DNA of 64,000 nt from Mycosarcoma maydis (GCF_000328475.2 NC_026495.1:310001-374000); one strand, 5' to 3'; shown: positions 21,491-31,667, counted from the first letter of the stretch. Numbers and translations: made by a program. Notes: generated by a model from the letters alone, not told the origin.

Positions 21491-22651
21491 TCAAATCTTC
21501 TCGGCACGCATCAGGTGCATCGCGGTCTCAAAAGCAAAGAGTGCAGCCGCATTGGTTGGGAACGCTCTTAAAAGGCATGGTAAGAATCCGGTGTATACAC
21601 CGCGAAGCTTTGTCCACCACGCCACGTCTGTGCCTCTTGCATTCCAAGCACTCAGCCAGGCACTTTTCACATCGCGGTACTTGGGCTCGCGAATGCTATC
21701 CGCCATCATCCGGTTCTTGATCACGTCGGCGGGAAACGCAGTAAGCCAAAACACCTCAGCACCCAAGCCTCCTGAGATAAAGGTGATCGCTCCGGGACTC
21801 AGCTCCCAGCTCGTGCCGTTCCAGCTCGAGAATAGACGCTGGAAGTATTCGTACGAGCCAAACATGGCTGCGAACGAAGATCGGAAGAGCAGCGTTGCCG
21901 GTAGTGCGTGCCACAACCCTGAGATTCCGCGCTGGGCGATCATCTGACCGACACAGTCGAGCGGTCCCTTGAATTCTCTTGGCACCACAGACCGAGACGC
22001 ATGGCCTGGTAGATGAAGCGTCACTCGTTGTGTCTGCATCTGCAACTTGGCTTTGATGAGCTCGACGGGTGTGGTGACAAAGCTGTTTGTCCAGCCTGCC
22101 AACAACCCTGCGAGGGCGTGGTATTTCACCGCGAGACCTTTGGCACCGTCCTCTTCGCCATACGACGGATTTGTGAGGCGCGCAAACCATCGTCGATAGT
22201 TATGCAGACTTCCCAGCAGCACCGAATCCGTCAACGCCCATCCAAACGCAGGAGGAGTAGCGCCCTTGTACAGACCGAGAAGCGATTCGCGACGCGCCAG
22301 TTGCAGAAAGCAGTCGAGTGGACCAGCATACGTGCCGAATGCCGAGCACTGCATGCGCACCTTGATCGTGTCGAACGGGTGACCCACAAGAAGCTTCGTA
22401 ACGCCCGATACGGTGCCTCCGACGAATCCTTTGATCGAGGCGCCCGTCTCAGCACGGTTCGATGCAGACGACGACGCCGGTATTTGCGAGCCTTTGCATG
22501 TGATGGATGCCGAAGAGTTTGGTGGTGGATCACAGGATTGAGGTGATAGCGCGGATGTTGATGCTGGGTGTGATGTGGATGATGCCGAGGCTATTGTGCA
22601 GGAGAGCAAGAGAGTCGCTCCGCATTCCGGTAGGAAAGATGCTGTGTACAT
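21491..22651 (-). CDS. Mitochondrial carrier family (SLC25) protein
   Basis: Inner mitochondrial membrane solute carrier with three repeats of about 100 residues. I start at the ATG at 22651 (386 residues); the frame stays open to an ATG at 22855, but that extension begins inside an intergenic repeat array. In this numbering the three carrier signatures are HPFDTIKVRMQ (about 91-101), TPVELIKAKLQMQ (about 194-206) and FPADVIKNRMM (about 306-316), each a Px[DE]xxK[xRK]-type motif, with Glu replacing Asp in the second. Gly-rich helix-packing motifs flank each. Residues 1-70 are Ser/Thr-rich and not part of the fold. Spacing and motifs resemble the basic amino acid / carnitine / YMC1 branch, but the substrate cannot be told from sequence alone. 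The gene diverges from ALG10. Confidence 0.88.
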   Translation of the reverse strand: MYTASFLPECGATLLLSCTIASASSTSHPASTSALSPQSCDPPPNSSASITCKGSQIPASSSASNRAETGASIKGFVGGTVSGVTKLLVGHPFDTIKVRMQCSAFGTYAGPLDCFLQLARRESLLGLYKGATPPAFGWALTDSVLLGSLHNYRRWFARLTNPSYGEEDGAKGLAVKYHALAGLLAGWTNSFVTTPVELIKAKLQMQTQRVTLHLPGHASRSVVPREFKGPLDCVGQMIAQRGISGLWHALPATLLFRSSFAAMFGSYEYFQRLFSSWNGTSWELSPGAITFISGGLGAEVFWLTAFPADVIKNRMMADSIREPKYRDVKSAWLSAWNARGTDVAWWTKLRGVYTGFLPCLLRAFPTNAAALFAFETAMHLMRAEKI

Positions 22652-22854
22652 GGCTTTACTCCATGCCTTGCGAGATACACAGAAGCTTGGTTCAAGTGAC
22701 GACCACTTTTCCAGTTGATGACGATGCGGACAAGTATGGCTACCAATCGAGCTGATCCAGGAGCAAGGTATGAGCGAGAAACCGGTTACAGATGATGGAA
22801 ACCTCGGATCTTTGCCTAAGTCATTAGAATACTCGTGACTAATCGATTCACGCA

Positions 22855-22952
22855 CGATTCACGATTCACGATTCTCGTTGTTCAGGAAGAAATCCCGCTT
22901 TTCGAAATCACAAATCACAAATCACGAATCACACTCGTGACTCACGACTGTG
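22855..22952. repeat. ATTCACG array plus AATCAC and GACTC variants
   Basis: Three tandem ACGATTC units (22855-22875), then AAATCACAAATCAC-like diverged copies near 22905-22932. These run into the related GACTC form (actcgtgactcacgactg). Confidence 0.9.
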
Positions 22953-23202
22953 ACTTGTAAGAAGTAGATGCAGATAAAGCGACGTTGTCGGGAGTACCAG
23001 TCTGCTTCTTGATACACAGATATACTCAATTGGACAACATGATAGAAGACAAGTGAGATGCATCTGGGTACAAGCGTGATTCAAGTCATGGAGTGGATCA
23101 GCGACAGAAGCCTGGTCTGCTTATCTAACCCTTACTATTCCAGCTTGTTAGGCCGAGCTGTCTGGCCTTCAACACCTCGTGCCTTGTTCCGTCGGAGCGT
23201 AT

Positions 23203-23396
23203 TCACGATTCTTCAGCATCACTCACGACTGTGACAGGATAAACACGAGACACTCACAGTAAGTGTGACTTCCACCAACGAGTCGTCAGTCGTGAGTGAG
23301 AATCACGAATCAAGAAGTGCGAATCACGAATCACGAATCGCGAATGTGAGCCAAGCGTCAAGTCTTCTCTGCATTCACGATTCGTGATTCGTGATT
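23203..23396. repeat. Mixed GATTC/GACTC repeat cluster
   Basis: Includes GAATCAC, GAATCAC, GAATCGC, GAATGTG in register (23321-23348), ATTCACG, ATTCGTG, ATTCGTG (23373-23394), and GACTC-type words at 23220-23235 and 23285-23300. Confidence 0.9.
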
Positions 23397-23592
23397 TCCG
23401 TCTTCCGCGGAGAATTTGAGTCACCGTCACCACCATCATCGCTCGTCATTCACGCCCCTTTCATCCACTGTACTCTTTCCATCGCCTCCACGCTCTTTTA
23501 ATTCTCATCAACGCCAACAAGCACGCTTTTAAGTTTTTCCTAAAGCTGTAACAGAGCATGGCACAAGTAGCTCAACCTCTTTTTCAACCAGC

Positions 23593-25494
23593 ATGGCTAC
23601 GTCAAGCAGTGACCGTTGGCCCATCCCCCTCAAACAGCACATCCCCACTCTGATCTTCATCACAGTGACTGTGCTCACATCGAATCTGGTCTCGCGCACG
23701 CAGCCGACCGCGTACCTCGACGAGATCTTTCACATTCCACAGGCACAACAGTTCTGTTCGGCGCTGTCCTCCACCTCTCTATTCTCGGCACAACAAGTCT
23801 GGCGACAGCTGACGAGTGTAAGATACGATGCTCAACTTACTACTCCGCCTGGGATGTACGCCATCTCGGTGGGGATGGCCAAGGTGCTGCCCGGGTGGGA
23901 ATGCAAGGATGTGGTTTGGCTGAGGAGCACGAATCTCGTGTTGCTGCTCACGCTGCCGGTGCTCGTAGCGAGGATACTTGGACAGATCGAAGAACAGGCG
24001 CGTATCGCTTCTGCAGCAGAAGACTATTCACCCAGCAAGACGATCACCCAAAACCTGGGCAAGGAAATAACCAGACACGAGATCGAGATGCTCCAAGCAA
24101 AAGCGAAGCTGCAACTACCCCCCACTCCCAGTGCCTCGCACGATGACTTGGCCCATATCGAGCCTCCCACCATCTCTATCGCACAGGCTGCACTGCCTGC
24201 GCCGACAGGCTCAGCAGCACCACTGCTTAGAGCTCTCAAGCAGAGAGAAGCAAGCGCGTACACAATGGCGTTAGCATGTACCATCTGTTTTCTACCACCA
24301 CTGTGGTTCTTTGGTTTTCTGTACTACACAGATCTCGCCTCCACCTGGCTTGTGCTCGCAATGCTGTCGTTGTACAATGATCTCAACACGAGCAACGCCC
24401 ATGTGGCTCCTACTATAACGGGGTTGTTGATCGCTTTGACATCTATCTTGGCCGTGGCAGTGCGACAGACCAATATCGTGTGGATCGGCTTCGCAGCTGC
24501 ACAGGCTACACTCTCAAGGGTCGGCAAACATGTCTCGCACACACAACAGGGATCGGATCCAGTTACACAAGCAATCGGCATGGTGAAAGGAGCATTTGGT
24601 GACAACAAGAAAGGCTGGTGGACAGCCGTTGCGATCAACGCGGCGCCCATGGTTCCGGTATTGGCTGTTTGCGTGTTGTTCTTGCGTTGGAATGGCAGCA
24701 TCGTGCTGGGTGAGAAGGCGGCGCATCAGGTAGCGCTGCATTTGCCGCAGATGGGCTACTTTGTGGCGTTTGCTCTTGGGTTTGGGCTGTTCCCCTTGCT
24801 GTTCAGTCTGCAGTCGATGTCGCACAAAGCTCAAGATCAAGGTCCATCGAGCTCGACGCTTGCAACATTCACCCATTCCGTGCGGTCCGCGGTATCCGCG
24901 TTGATAGATTCGACCATCGCATCACCAGGCTGCATACTGGCACTCGCAGCCGCTTTGGCTGGCTTCTATATTGCAGTAGATCGATTTACTATTGAACACG
25001 CGTACATGCTCGCGGATAATCGGCACTATACCTTCTACATCTGGCGCAAGTACCGGAGCTCATACGCGATCCCTGCACTGGATGGAATGACCATCGAACC
25101 CAAGTTGGCTGTGGTGCCTCTGTTTGCGCTTGCACTCATCGCGTGGAGTCGCGCACTAACTCATCATGCGGTAAACAAGCGTACTGGCGCACTGTTCAGT
25201 CTGCTCTTCTGGATGGCCACAGCAGCGGTATTGGTGCCGACACCGTTGATCGAGCCAAGGTACTTTTTGATGGCGTATCTGCTGTTGAGGATTTACAGTC
25301 ATCCGTATGCGCCATGTGAAAAGCAAGAGAAGAGTGCACAGTTAAAGTGGATCTACTTGGCGTTGGAAGCAGCGACCTATGCAGCTGTCAATGTGATCAC
25401 TGTGGGGTTGTTTGTCAACAGACCGTTCCAGTGGCCCTCACATGCAGTGGATGTCTCACGAAACGAGCACACCACAATGCGTTTCCTCTGGTAA
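23593..25494 (+). CDS. ALG10: ALG10 dolichyl-P-Glc alpha-1,2-glucosyltransferase
   Basis: ER membrane enzyme that adds the last (third) glucose, alpha-1,2-linked, to the lipid-linked oligosaccharide for N-glycosylation, using dolichyl-phosphate-glucose. The 633-residue protein shows the family hallmarks: the luminal acidic motif YLDEIFHIPQ (41-50), the catalytic-site segment of ALG10/DIE2; DAQLTTPPGMY (79-89); and NRHYTFYIWRK (about 476-486). About 10-12 hydrophobic segments are spread over the length. A hydrophilic loop at about residues 133-220, rich in Ala, Gln and Ser, is an insertion relative to the compact yeast form. The length is slightly above the usual 450-550. Start choice is supported by immediate conservation of the first membrane segment. 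Confidence 0.95.
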   Translation: MATSSSDRWPIPLKQHIPTLIFITVTVLTSNLVSRTQPTAYLDEIFHIPQAQQFCSALSSTSLFSAQQVWRQLTSVRYDAQLTTPPGMYAISVGMAKVLPGWECKDVVWLRSTNLVLLLTLPVLVARILGQIEEQARIASAAEDYSPSKTITQNLGKEITRHEIEMLQAKAKLQLPPTPSASHDDLAHIEPPTISIAQAALPAPTGSAAPLLRALKQREASAYTMALACTICFLPPLWFFGFLYYTDLASTWLVLAMLSLYNDLNTSNAHVAPTITGLLIALTSILAVAVRQTNIVWIGFAAAQATLSRVGKHVSHTQQGSDPVTQAIGMVKGAFGDNKKGWWTAVAINAAPMVPVLAVCVLFLRWNGSIVLGEKAAHQVALHLPQMGYFVAFALGFGLFPLLFSLQSMSHKAQDQGPSSSTLATFTHSVRSAVSALIDSTIASPGCILALAAALAGFYIAVDRFTIEHAYMLADNRHYTFYIWRKYRSSYAIPALDGMTIEPKLAVVPLFALALIAWSRALTHHAVNKRTGALFSLLFWMATAAVLVPTPLIEPRYFLMAYLLLRIYSHPYAPCEKQEKSAQLKWIYLALEAATYAAVNVITVGLFVNRPFQWPSHAVDVSRNEHTTMRFLW

Positions 25495-25723
25495 TCCGCC
25501 CTGTTTTTTTAACCGAGTCTAGAAATCACGGATGGCATCAACATCAAGGTCTTGCTTGACCGACCCGGACCGTGGACGAGTTGCGAAGGGGGTGTGTAGT
25601 CCAGAAACGATTCGAGCGAGCACACCGAAATCGTGAGGCGTAGATGTGAATCGTGAAGGATGTTGGGCAAAAACGCAAGCGAGCGGAGCAAGTGGTTGTA
25701 CTCCGGCTCCTCCGGACCGTAGT

Positions 25724-25830
25724 GTGATGCGTGATGCGTGATTCGTGATTCGTGTTCACGAATTCTGCGGTGGCGCCTGCCCAATTGTGCCAATCACGAA
25801 TCGTGAATGATTTATTCACGATTACTCGAC
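25724..25830. repeat. GTGATGC/GTGATTC 7-bp array and neighbours
   Basis: Units GTGATGC x2 and GTGATTC x2 in perfect register (25724-25751), then a GTGTTCACGAATTC copy. After a break, AATCACGAATCGTGAAT and ATTCACGATT follow at 25792-25822. Confidence 0.9.
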
Positions 25831-26097
25831 TCGCAACTGTTTCGTGATTTAGACTTACAACTCGCATATCCACACTCGTGCCTCGTGACCTGACCTGATT
25901 TGGCACAACGTGTAATCACGAATGATCGCGATACGCTTTGCTGCCGTTGGCCGTAGGCGTCGTATACTGTTGTGCGCACTCCTCAGACGGCCGGACCGCA
26001 TCGCTTGGCGTCGACCAACTCCGACCGCGCATATCCGTTTATCCCGCTCGCTCACTCTCGATGCATGCGCGTTGTAACGGTGAAGCTGCGCTCACAA

Positions 26098-26155
26098 GCT
26101 CGCTAAGCAAGAGCCACCCCCGCACACGCTCGCTAAGCAAGAGCCACCCCGCATA
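26098..26155. repeat. 30-bp tandem duplication
   Basis: Two copies of a unit beginning gctcgctaagcaagagccac, at 26098-26127 and 26128-26155; the second is a little shorter in its C run. A simple recent duplication in the intergenic region. Confidence 0.92.
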
Positions 26156-26885
26156 AGCTCTCACTCACGACTGGTGTTCTCAGCGCTGTCGTACCAGATT
26201 TTCGGTGCGATCCTTGCGTCGAGCTATCGTGCGCGTTGGCTTCTGCGCAGTCTACATTGGTCCGTAATCTCGCTTACTTTCCCACGCGACCGCTTGATCG
26301 GCTGTTGCTTGTACCTCGGATTGCAGTGGCAACTATGCATGCAGCGAGAGGACCGAGCTAGATTCGAGCTCATTACTGCATGAGATCCCACGCAAGCGAG
26401 CGGGAAAGATGAAACAAACAGGTGGCAAACGTGCACGAAATGATCCACTATCAAACATCCTGCCCCAGAGCGTCGCGGGCGTTTTACCGAGTAGTGATGC
26501 CAATTTCAGCGGGGTGTGAAGGTGGGATTTTGGAAGAAGAGAAGCGTTCTGTAACATGGGTAAGTCAGAGTGTCCTTTGCAGGCCATATGAGATCACGTC
26601 CACGCACTGAATCAGACGGAATTGCATCGAGGCTCTGCCGGTTGGCCGAAAATGAGATGCTTGATGGAGCTCACAGGCACGGGGTGTTTGCCGAAACGAG
26701 TTTTGCCTCCGCCGATCCGGTCGCCACTACTTTTCAGTGTTTGGTTGGCAGATATGAAAATGTTATAAGAGAGCTAGCTTGAACGAGTGCGAATTCATAC
26801 ATGCTCATCCGGCACTTACGACTGTTGCTTCTAAGAGAGGGTTCAAAGTTGATGCTCTGTCCAGAACGGCAGTTCCTGTGTCGTC

Positions 26886-29189
26886 ATGATTCTCTCCAAG
26901 TTGGGCTTTGCGCTCGTGCGCCTCATTAGCGTGCTCATCCTCTGCACGTGCTCACACGCGCTTCCGAGCTCGTCATCGATCCCTGCCACGCGACGTTTGG
27001 CACCGCGTCGCGTTACTGTGCGCCACTACACACTCAACGTCACTACCGCCACGCTCTTCTCGGCGTGTGATCCATTTGGTCCGACAACGCTGATTGATTC
27101 GTCGTTTCCCGGGCGCGTTCTGCGCGCGCGTGCAGGCGAGATCCTCTCGGTGCGCGTCTACAACCATCTCGACGCGAATGGCGAGAGTGGCGGCAACCTG
27201 ACCATGCATTTCCACGGCCTGTCGATGCGCATGCACCCCGTCATGGACGGCACGATGCTCGTCAGTCAGTGGCCGATCACGCCGGGCAAGTTTTTCGACT
27301 ACCGCATCCCACTTACTGCCGAAGACAAGGGGACCTACTATTACCACAGTCACGTCGGTGTGCAGTCCATGACAGCATACGGCGCTCTAGTGGTGGAAGA
27401 CCCCGAAGAGCAAGAGTTGTGGGATCCGAGCCAAGCAACGTTGCTGAAAAGCAAGCATGCCGAGAGCGTCGAATTTGTCCACGTCTATGGAGAAGAAGCC
27501 CTGCACAAAAACGGAAAAAGTGGCCAAAACAGTCCGTACTCTTACGACCAAGATCGAGTGCTGGCGATCGGTGACTGGTTCAGCTACAGCTCGGTGAAAC
27601 AGGTGCAGAAACAGCTGCTTGCAGATCCATTCGTCTGGCCGGGCTCAGCCACCAAGCTGCTCGTCAACGGCAAGTCGTCCCCAGTGAACATCTCTGCTCT
27701 ATCTGCACCGGCATGCAATCAAACGAAAGCTGATGCGATCGGCGTCAAGTGCACCTCGGCGCCAGCTCAATGCGCCAGGCCCGTGTATCCGACAATCGAG
27801 CTGGATTATGACAAGACGTACAGATTCAGGCTCGTAGGGGCTACCAGTTTGATGTACGTCTCGCTTGGCATACTCAAACCGACCAAGACGGCGTATACCT
27901 CGATCAACGCTACGAGCAGTGTCGTCGCTCAACCGGTGCAATTCGACAAGATGACGTTGATCGAAGCGGATGGTTCGTATTTGGACCGACTCGATGTTGA
28001 TCACATCGAGTTGACTTCGGGCCAACGATACTCTGTGCTGTACAAGAGCCTAAGTAGAAAGCAGGTCAAGCAGGATGGTACGGGGGGAGTATACTGGATG
28101 CGGCTGGAATCTAGGTGGCGAGCAGGCCCGAGCATGTGGCTCAAGATCGTGTATCCTTCTCACAACACATCTGCTGTTCAACCACCGATCCGACTTGCTT
28201 CAGGACAAAAGGACCTGCAGCTGTTACCAGCCGAGACGTTTGGATGGAAGACGTCGCAGCTGTCTCCATTGTCAAAGCCTTACGGTCCGCATTGGTGGTA
28301 CTCGGACCGGATGCCTTCCGATTCCGAGGTGACACGAACCGTGCTCATAGATACGCAACAGGTCAAGTTCTTTGCATCAGGTAAAGGTGTCAAGTGGGAC
28401 CAGAATGGTGTGGCGCTCAACGAGACGTCGCCGGGTACTAGAACGCCGTATCTGGTACGTACGTTTTTGGGAGACATTCAACTGCCCACTGCGACGCAGA
28501 TCGAATCGGCCATGTACAACCCTGTCAGCTACAAGTACCGTGATTCGAACGGCAACGATACGGGAACGAGCCGGATGATGATCGACATGAACAACGCCAC
28601 CGAGGTGGAGGCGGCCTCACGTCGACATTGGGGACAAGCGTATTCGTCCAAGCTCAACATGTACTTTGGTGGAGCAGGTGAAGTGATCGATATTGTACTG
28701 GTCAATCAGGCGTCGCAGTTGTCGTCGTCGGTTGAGATTCATCCGTGGCATATGCATTCGCACAAGCATTTTACACGAACCATTCAAGCGGGCACGTTTT
28801 CCTTCTCGCGACTCGCCTCGCTGTATGCGTCGTCGTCGAGCTCAAAAGCCTTTTCCAATCCGATCCAACGTGATACCACGGTAGCATACGCCAGTCCCGG
28901 AGCCGCGTTCCTGAACCAAACCATCCCAAACCCGCAAGTCGACCATGGCGGTTGGACCGTATTGCGATACAAGGTAGATCCCAAAAACGCCGGCGTGTTT
29001 CTGCTTCACTGTCATATTGCCTTCCATCTAGAAATGGGCATGGCAACCGTCTGGACCATGGCGCCTGATCAGTTGGCGCGAACAGCACGCTTCAACTGGC
29101 CCACGCTCCATTCCGACCATCCCAACATCCAAGGCTTGAACGCAGACCGCTACTTGCATTACGCCAACAATGTCAACGCCGTATTGTAG
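26886..29189 (+). CDS. Secreted multicopper oxidase (laccase-like)
   Basis: Extracellular copper oxidase coupling one-electron oxidation of phenols or similar substrates to reduction of O2 to water. The 767-residue protein begins with a signal peptide (about residues 1-25, hydrophobic core VRLISVLILCTCSHA). All four copper-binding segments are present: HFHG (H108, H110), YHSH (H154, H156), HPWHMH (H619, H622, H624) and HCHIAFHLEMGM (H708, Cys709, H710, H714). The residue ten positions after the Cys is Met719, the T1 axial position. Several NxT/NxS sites suggest N-glycosylation. No C-terminal membrane anchor is visible, which argues against a FET3-type ferroxidase. At 767 residues it is longer than typical basidiomycete laccases (about 500-560), closer to fungal ascorbate-oxidase-like or pigment oxidases. 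Convergent with INO1. Confidence 0.94.
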   Translation: MILSKLGFALVRLISVLILCTCSHALPSSSSIPATRRLAPRRVTVRHYTLNVTTATLFSACDPFGPTTLIDSSFPGRVLRARAGEILSVRVYNHLDANGESGGNLTMHFHGLSMRMHPVMDGTMLVSQWPITPGKFFDYRIPLTAEDKGTYYYHSHVGVQSMTAYGALVVEDPEEQELWDPSQATLLKSKHAESVEFVHVYGEEALHKNGKSGQNSPYSYDQDRVLAIGDWFSYSSVKQVQKQLLADPFVWPGSATKLLVNGKSSPVNISALSAPACNQTKADAIGVKCTSAPAQCARPVYPTIELDYDKTYRFRLVGATSLMYVSLGILKPTKTAYTSINATSSVVAQPVQFDKMTLIEADGSYLDRLDVDHIELTSGQRYSVLYKSLSRKQVKQDGTGGVYWMRLESRWRAGPSMWLKIVYPSHNTSAVQPPIRLASGQKDLQLLPAETFGWKTSQLSPLSKPYGPHWWYSDRMPSDSEVTRTVLIDTQQVKFFASGKGVKWDQNGVALNETSPGTRTPYLVRTFLGDIQLPTATQIESAMYNPVSYKYRDSNGNDTGTSRMMIDMNNATEVEAASRRHWGQAYSSKLNMYFGGAGEVIDIVLVNQASQLSSSVEIHPWHMHSHKHFTRTIQAGTFSFSRLASLYASSSSSKAFSNPIQRDTTVAYASPGAAFLNQTIPNPQVDHGGWTVLRYKVDPKNAGVFLLHCHIAFHLEMGMATVWTMAPDQLARTARFNWPTLHSDHPNIQGLNADRYLHYANNVNAVL

Positions 29190-29651
29190 CGCTACATTCT
29201 TCAACGCGTTGATGCTGCTCATTATGTCGTGAATCCAGATCCGTGATGACCGAGCAAGGATCCAATACTCACACTGTACATCGTAACACAGCTTTCATTG
29301 TGCCCTCAGCTGCTGTCGTATCGTGTATCGTTGTCCGTCAGCCTGCTAGGGTTACGCATGTTGACGTGCCAAAATTATCATCCTGACCAACGTCACAAAT
29401 ATTCTCAGACTACATACTGTACACATCACACTTGCAATTGGGTAGAAAGCAAATTGTCATCGAGAATAGAAAGACCCCAATCATGAATGCCCAACATCTA
29501 GAAAGACGCAAGCCAACCGGACTTTGTCCGCACCTCACAGACATGCATTCTACCGATTCAGAAAAAGGGGCATAAATTTGGAGCGAAAATAGGAGGGGTG
29601 GCTCGGAACAAACTGGCTGTTTGCCCCTATCACATGCCCTTGAAAACACGT
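29190..29651. other. Convergent intergenic segment, oxidase and INO1
   Basis: 462 bp between two stop codons, expected to hold both 3' UTRs. It is relatively A/T-rich and has no repeat array or credible ORF. Confidence 0.6.
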
Positions 29652-31343
29652 TTACCAGACCCTGGTCTCGAGTAGGAGATCGGATTCAGGAGCGAGACCG
29701 AGGCAAGCACGCATAAAGTTGGTGCAAGCGGCACGCTGCCTGTTGAGCGAGTTGACAACATCCGTGCCTGGCTTGACGAGCGGAGCCTTGAGCGAGTACG
29801 AGAGGAGCGAGAGGACCGAGTACATCGAGTTCCACTCCTTGTCCGCGGTGCCGGCCTTGTAGGTGATGCGCGTCATGAGCTCGGCCAGAATGGTCAGGTC
29901 AAGCAGAAGAGGCGAGGCAAGCAGCGAGTCCTCGCAGAGGTTGGTGACGTACAGCCTGTTGCGGCCACCCATGCAGAGCTCCGAGGTGTAATCGTCCATG
30001 GCAACTTTCTGGTCACCGACGGCGGGCTGGTACTTGATGACGATGCAGTGGTCCGGGTGCTCGCCCTTGTCAGCCTTGCCGTCGGCGTTGGTCTTGCCGG
30101 GAACGGCAGGCTTGTAGAGCAAGTGGTTGGCAGCACAGCAGTCGTCGACGACCGAAGACTTGGAGATCTCCTTGGACTTGAACTGACGCTGCGAGCTGAG
30201 GTTGTAGCCGTCGTTGTTACCCAGGTGGTTGTACGAGGCGATCGAGAGCGGCTTGATACCGGCGTTGACAAGGAACTCGGCAAGGACCGACTTGACCTTG
30301 GTCTGACCGGTCTTGAGGTCGTCACCACCGATGAAAGCCTTGTGCTTCTCGGCGAGCTGGATGCATCCGGGGACAAAGGTGTTCTGGGGAGCACCGTTGA
30401 CGTAAGGAGCATTCTCGAGGATACAGGCAATGGCAAAGATGGTGGAGGGCGATACCTCGTCGTGGTTCTGCTCGACCGCCTTGAGGAGGTTGTCGGCCGT
30501 GTCATTGACGCCGGGGAGGATCTCCGAGTAGCGCTCCGTGTTGGCGGTCCAGACAACGATGACCTGATCGAGGTTGTTCTGGCGCTTAAACTCGCGAATG
30601 TCGGCGCGGATCTGGTCGACGTGAGCCGCCTTGGACTGGCCGGGGAGAACGTTATCGGCACGTTGCTCCTGGTTCTGAGCAATAAAGTCCGGATAGTAGA
30701 CGGAAGCGAGCGGCTTCATCTCGGCCATGTAAGGGGCGACCTGTCGCTGGAGGTCGTAGTCGAGCACCTTTGCGCGGGTCATGGCCTGGTCCATGGGGAG
30801 ACCCGAAATGTCCCAACCACCGAGGACGAGGTCGTTGGGGTGGACCATGGGGAGGACGTTGGAGAAGGGGACCCAGACATCCTTGCCCGTGGCAGGGTCG
30901 GTGCCGAGGCGGATAGTGGAGGCGCGGACGAGCGAGCCGTAGTAGTTGGGCACCTGGAGACCATCCTTGTTGTGCCAAGTGATGTTGTGCTTGTTGGCGA
31001 GGATAGTGGCGGTGATGGTGGTGCCGTTGTTACCACCCCAGCCAACCATCATGAGACCGGTGCGGGGAACCTTGCGCTCGGTCTTGAACTGGAACTGGCG
31101 CTGGAAGGGGGTAGCAACGTATTCAGTGGTGCCATCGTCGTGGTGAACCTTTTCCACGTGGGTGTTGAGGTACTCGTAGTCGGCAACGATGGTCTCGGTG
31201 GAGTAGTTGACCTTGTCCGAGTTGACGCGGATGAACTCGCGCTGTTCGTGACGAGCGTTGGTGGGGTTGATGGGCACATTGGCACCGTTAGCGTGGACGG
31301 CATGGCCGTTGGCGGCGGTGTTTCCGTTAGCGACAGGAGCCAT
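29652..31343 (-). CDS. INO1: Myo-inositol-1-phosphate synthase
   Basis: NAD-dependent cytosolic enzyme converting glucose 6-phosphate to 1D-myo-inositol 3-phosphate, the committed step of inositol synthesis and so the supply for phosphatidylinositol, GPI anchors and inositol phosphates. The 563-residue frame is complete: the nucleotide-binding motif GWGGNNGTT lies at 101-109. The conserved catalytic block SYNHLGNNDGYNLS, followed by QFKSKEISKSSVVDD, is near residues 368-405. The C-terminal dimerisation region includes MGGRNRLY and a final RACTNFMRACLGL. The length matches eukaryotic INO1 (about 510-560), with a short Ala/Asn-rich N-terminal extension. Strong codon bias (few A/T-ending codons) suggests high expression and produces long antisense shadow frames. 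A TA-run lies about 310 bp upstream of the start. Confidence 0.97.
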   Translation of the reverse strand: MAPVANGNTAANGHAVHANGANVPINPTNARHEQREFIRVNSDKVNYSTETIVADYEYLNTHVEKVHHDDGTTEYVATPFQRQFQFKTERKVPRTGLMMVGWGGNNGTTITATILANKHNITWHNKDGLQVPNYYGSLVRASTIRLGTDPATGKDVWVPFSNVLPMVHPNDLVLGGWDISGLPMDQAMTRAKVLDYDLQRQVAPYMAEMKPLASVYYPDFIAQNQEQRADNVLPGQSKAAHVDQIRADIREFKRQNNLDQVIVVWTANTERYSEILPGVNDTADNLLKAVEQNHDEVSPSTIFAIACILENAPYVNGAPQNTFVPGCIQLAEKHKAFIGGDDLKTGQTKVKSVLAEFLVNAGIKPLSIASYNHLGNNDGYNLSSQRQFKSKEISKSSVVDDCCAANHLLYKPAVPGKTNADGKADKGEHPDHCIVIKYQPAVGDQKVAMDDYTSELCMGGRNRLYVTNLCEDSLLASPLLLDLTILAELMTRITYKAGTADKEWNSMYSVLSLLSYSLKAPLVKPGTDVVNSLNRQRAACTNFMRACLGLAPESDLLLETRVW

Positions 31344-31653
31344 GCTTGCAGAACGTGAGGGAAAGAGTGAAAATTTAAAGAGAATTGTGAGGTGTGCAAG
31401 GAGGACGGCTTAATGTTCTGCTAGCTGAGCGGGGCTGGTGTGCTTGATGCCCCGGTGCGAGTTGTGCGACGAGCAAAGCTGGTTGGAGAAAATGGTGGGC
31501 AACGTTGGTAGTATGCAAGTCCCTGTGGATGAGACAATGACTTGCAAGAACAATGAGGTGTGTCTTGTTTGTAAAACTGTGAGATCGGTTGAGTTATGCT
31601 AATGTTGAATGGAAGTGTAGGGAGAAAAGAAGGCAGAGCGAAGGATGTCCCAG

Positions 31654-31667
31654 ATATATATATATAT
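31654..31667 (-). promoter_or_regulatory. TA run, possible INO1 TATA element
   Basis: An alternating AT stretch about 310 bp upstream of the INO1 start. Its isolation in GC-balanced DNA and its position make it a candidate TATA element, with a leader of about 280 nt. A 5' UTR intron is also possible. Confidence 0.45.

Larger units (their letters stand above)
22652..23592. promoter_or_regulatory. Divergent promoter region, carrier and ALG10
   Basis: 940 bp between divergent starts. It carries two of the densest repeat clusters of the window (22833-22955 and 23203-23396). The 140 bp before ALG10 is pyrimidine-rich, as expected for its leader. No credible ORF. Confidence 0.7.
25495..26885. other. 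Intergenic region before multicopper oxidase
   Basis: 1.4 kb with no credible ORF. It contains a 7-bp repeat cluster at 25724-25830, a 30-bp tandem duplication at 26098-26155, and the promoter of the oxidase gene. The sequence between about 26160 and 26880 shows nothing else I can name. Confidence 0.6.

Noticed and set aside
26886..29189. FET3-type ferroxidase for iron uptake
   Set aside because: No C-terminal membrane anchor and no neighbouring FTR1-type permease gene.
30048..31358. 436-codon plus-strand ORF opposite INO1
   Set aside because: It is an antisense shadow created by the strong codon bias of INO1. Its Val/Leu/Gly-rich product has no domain and mirrors the INO1 reading frame.
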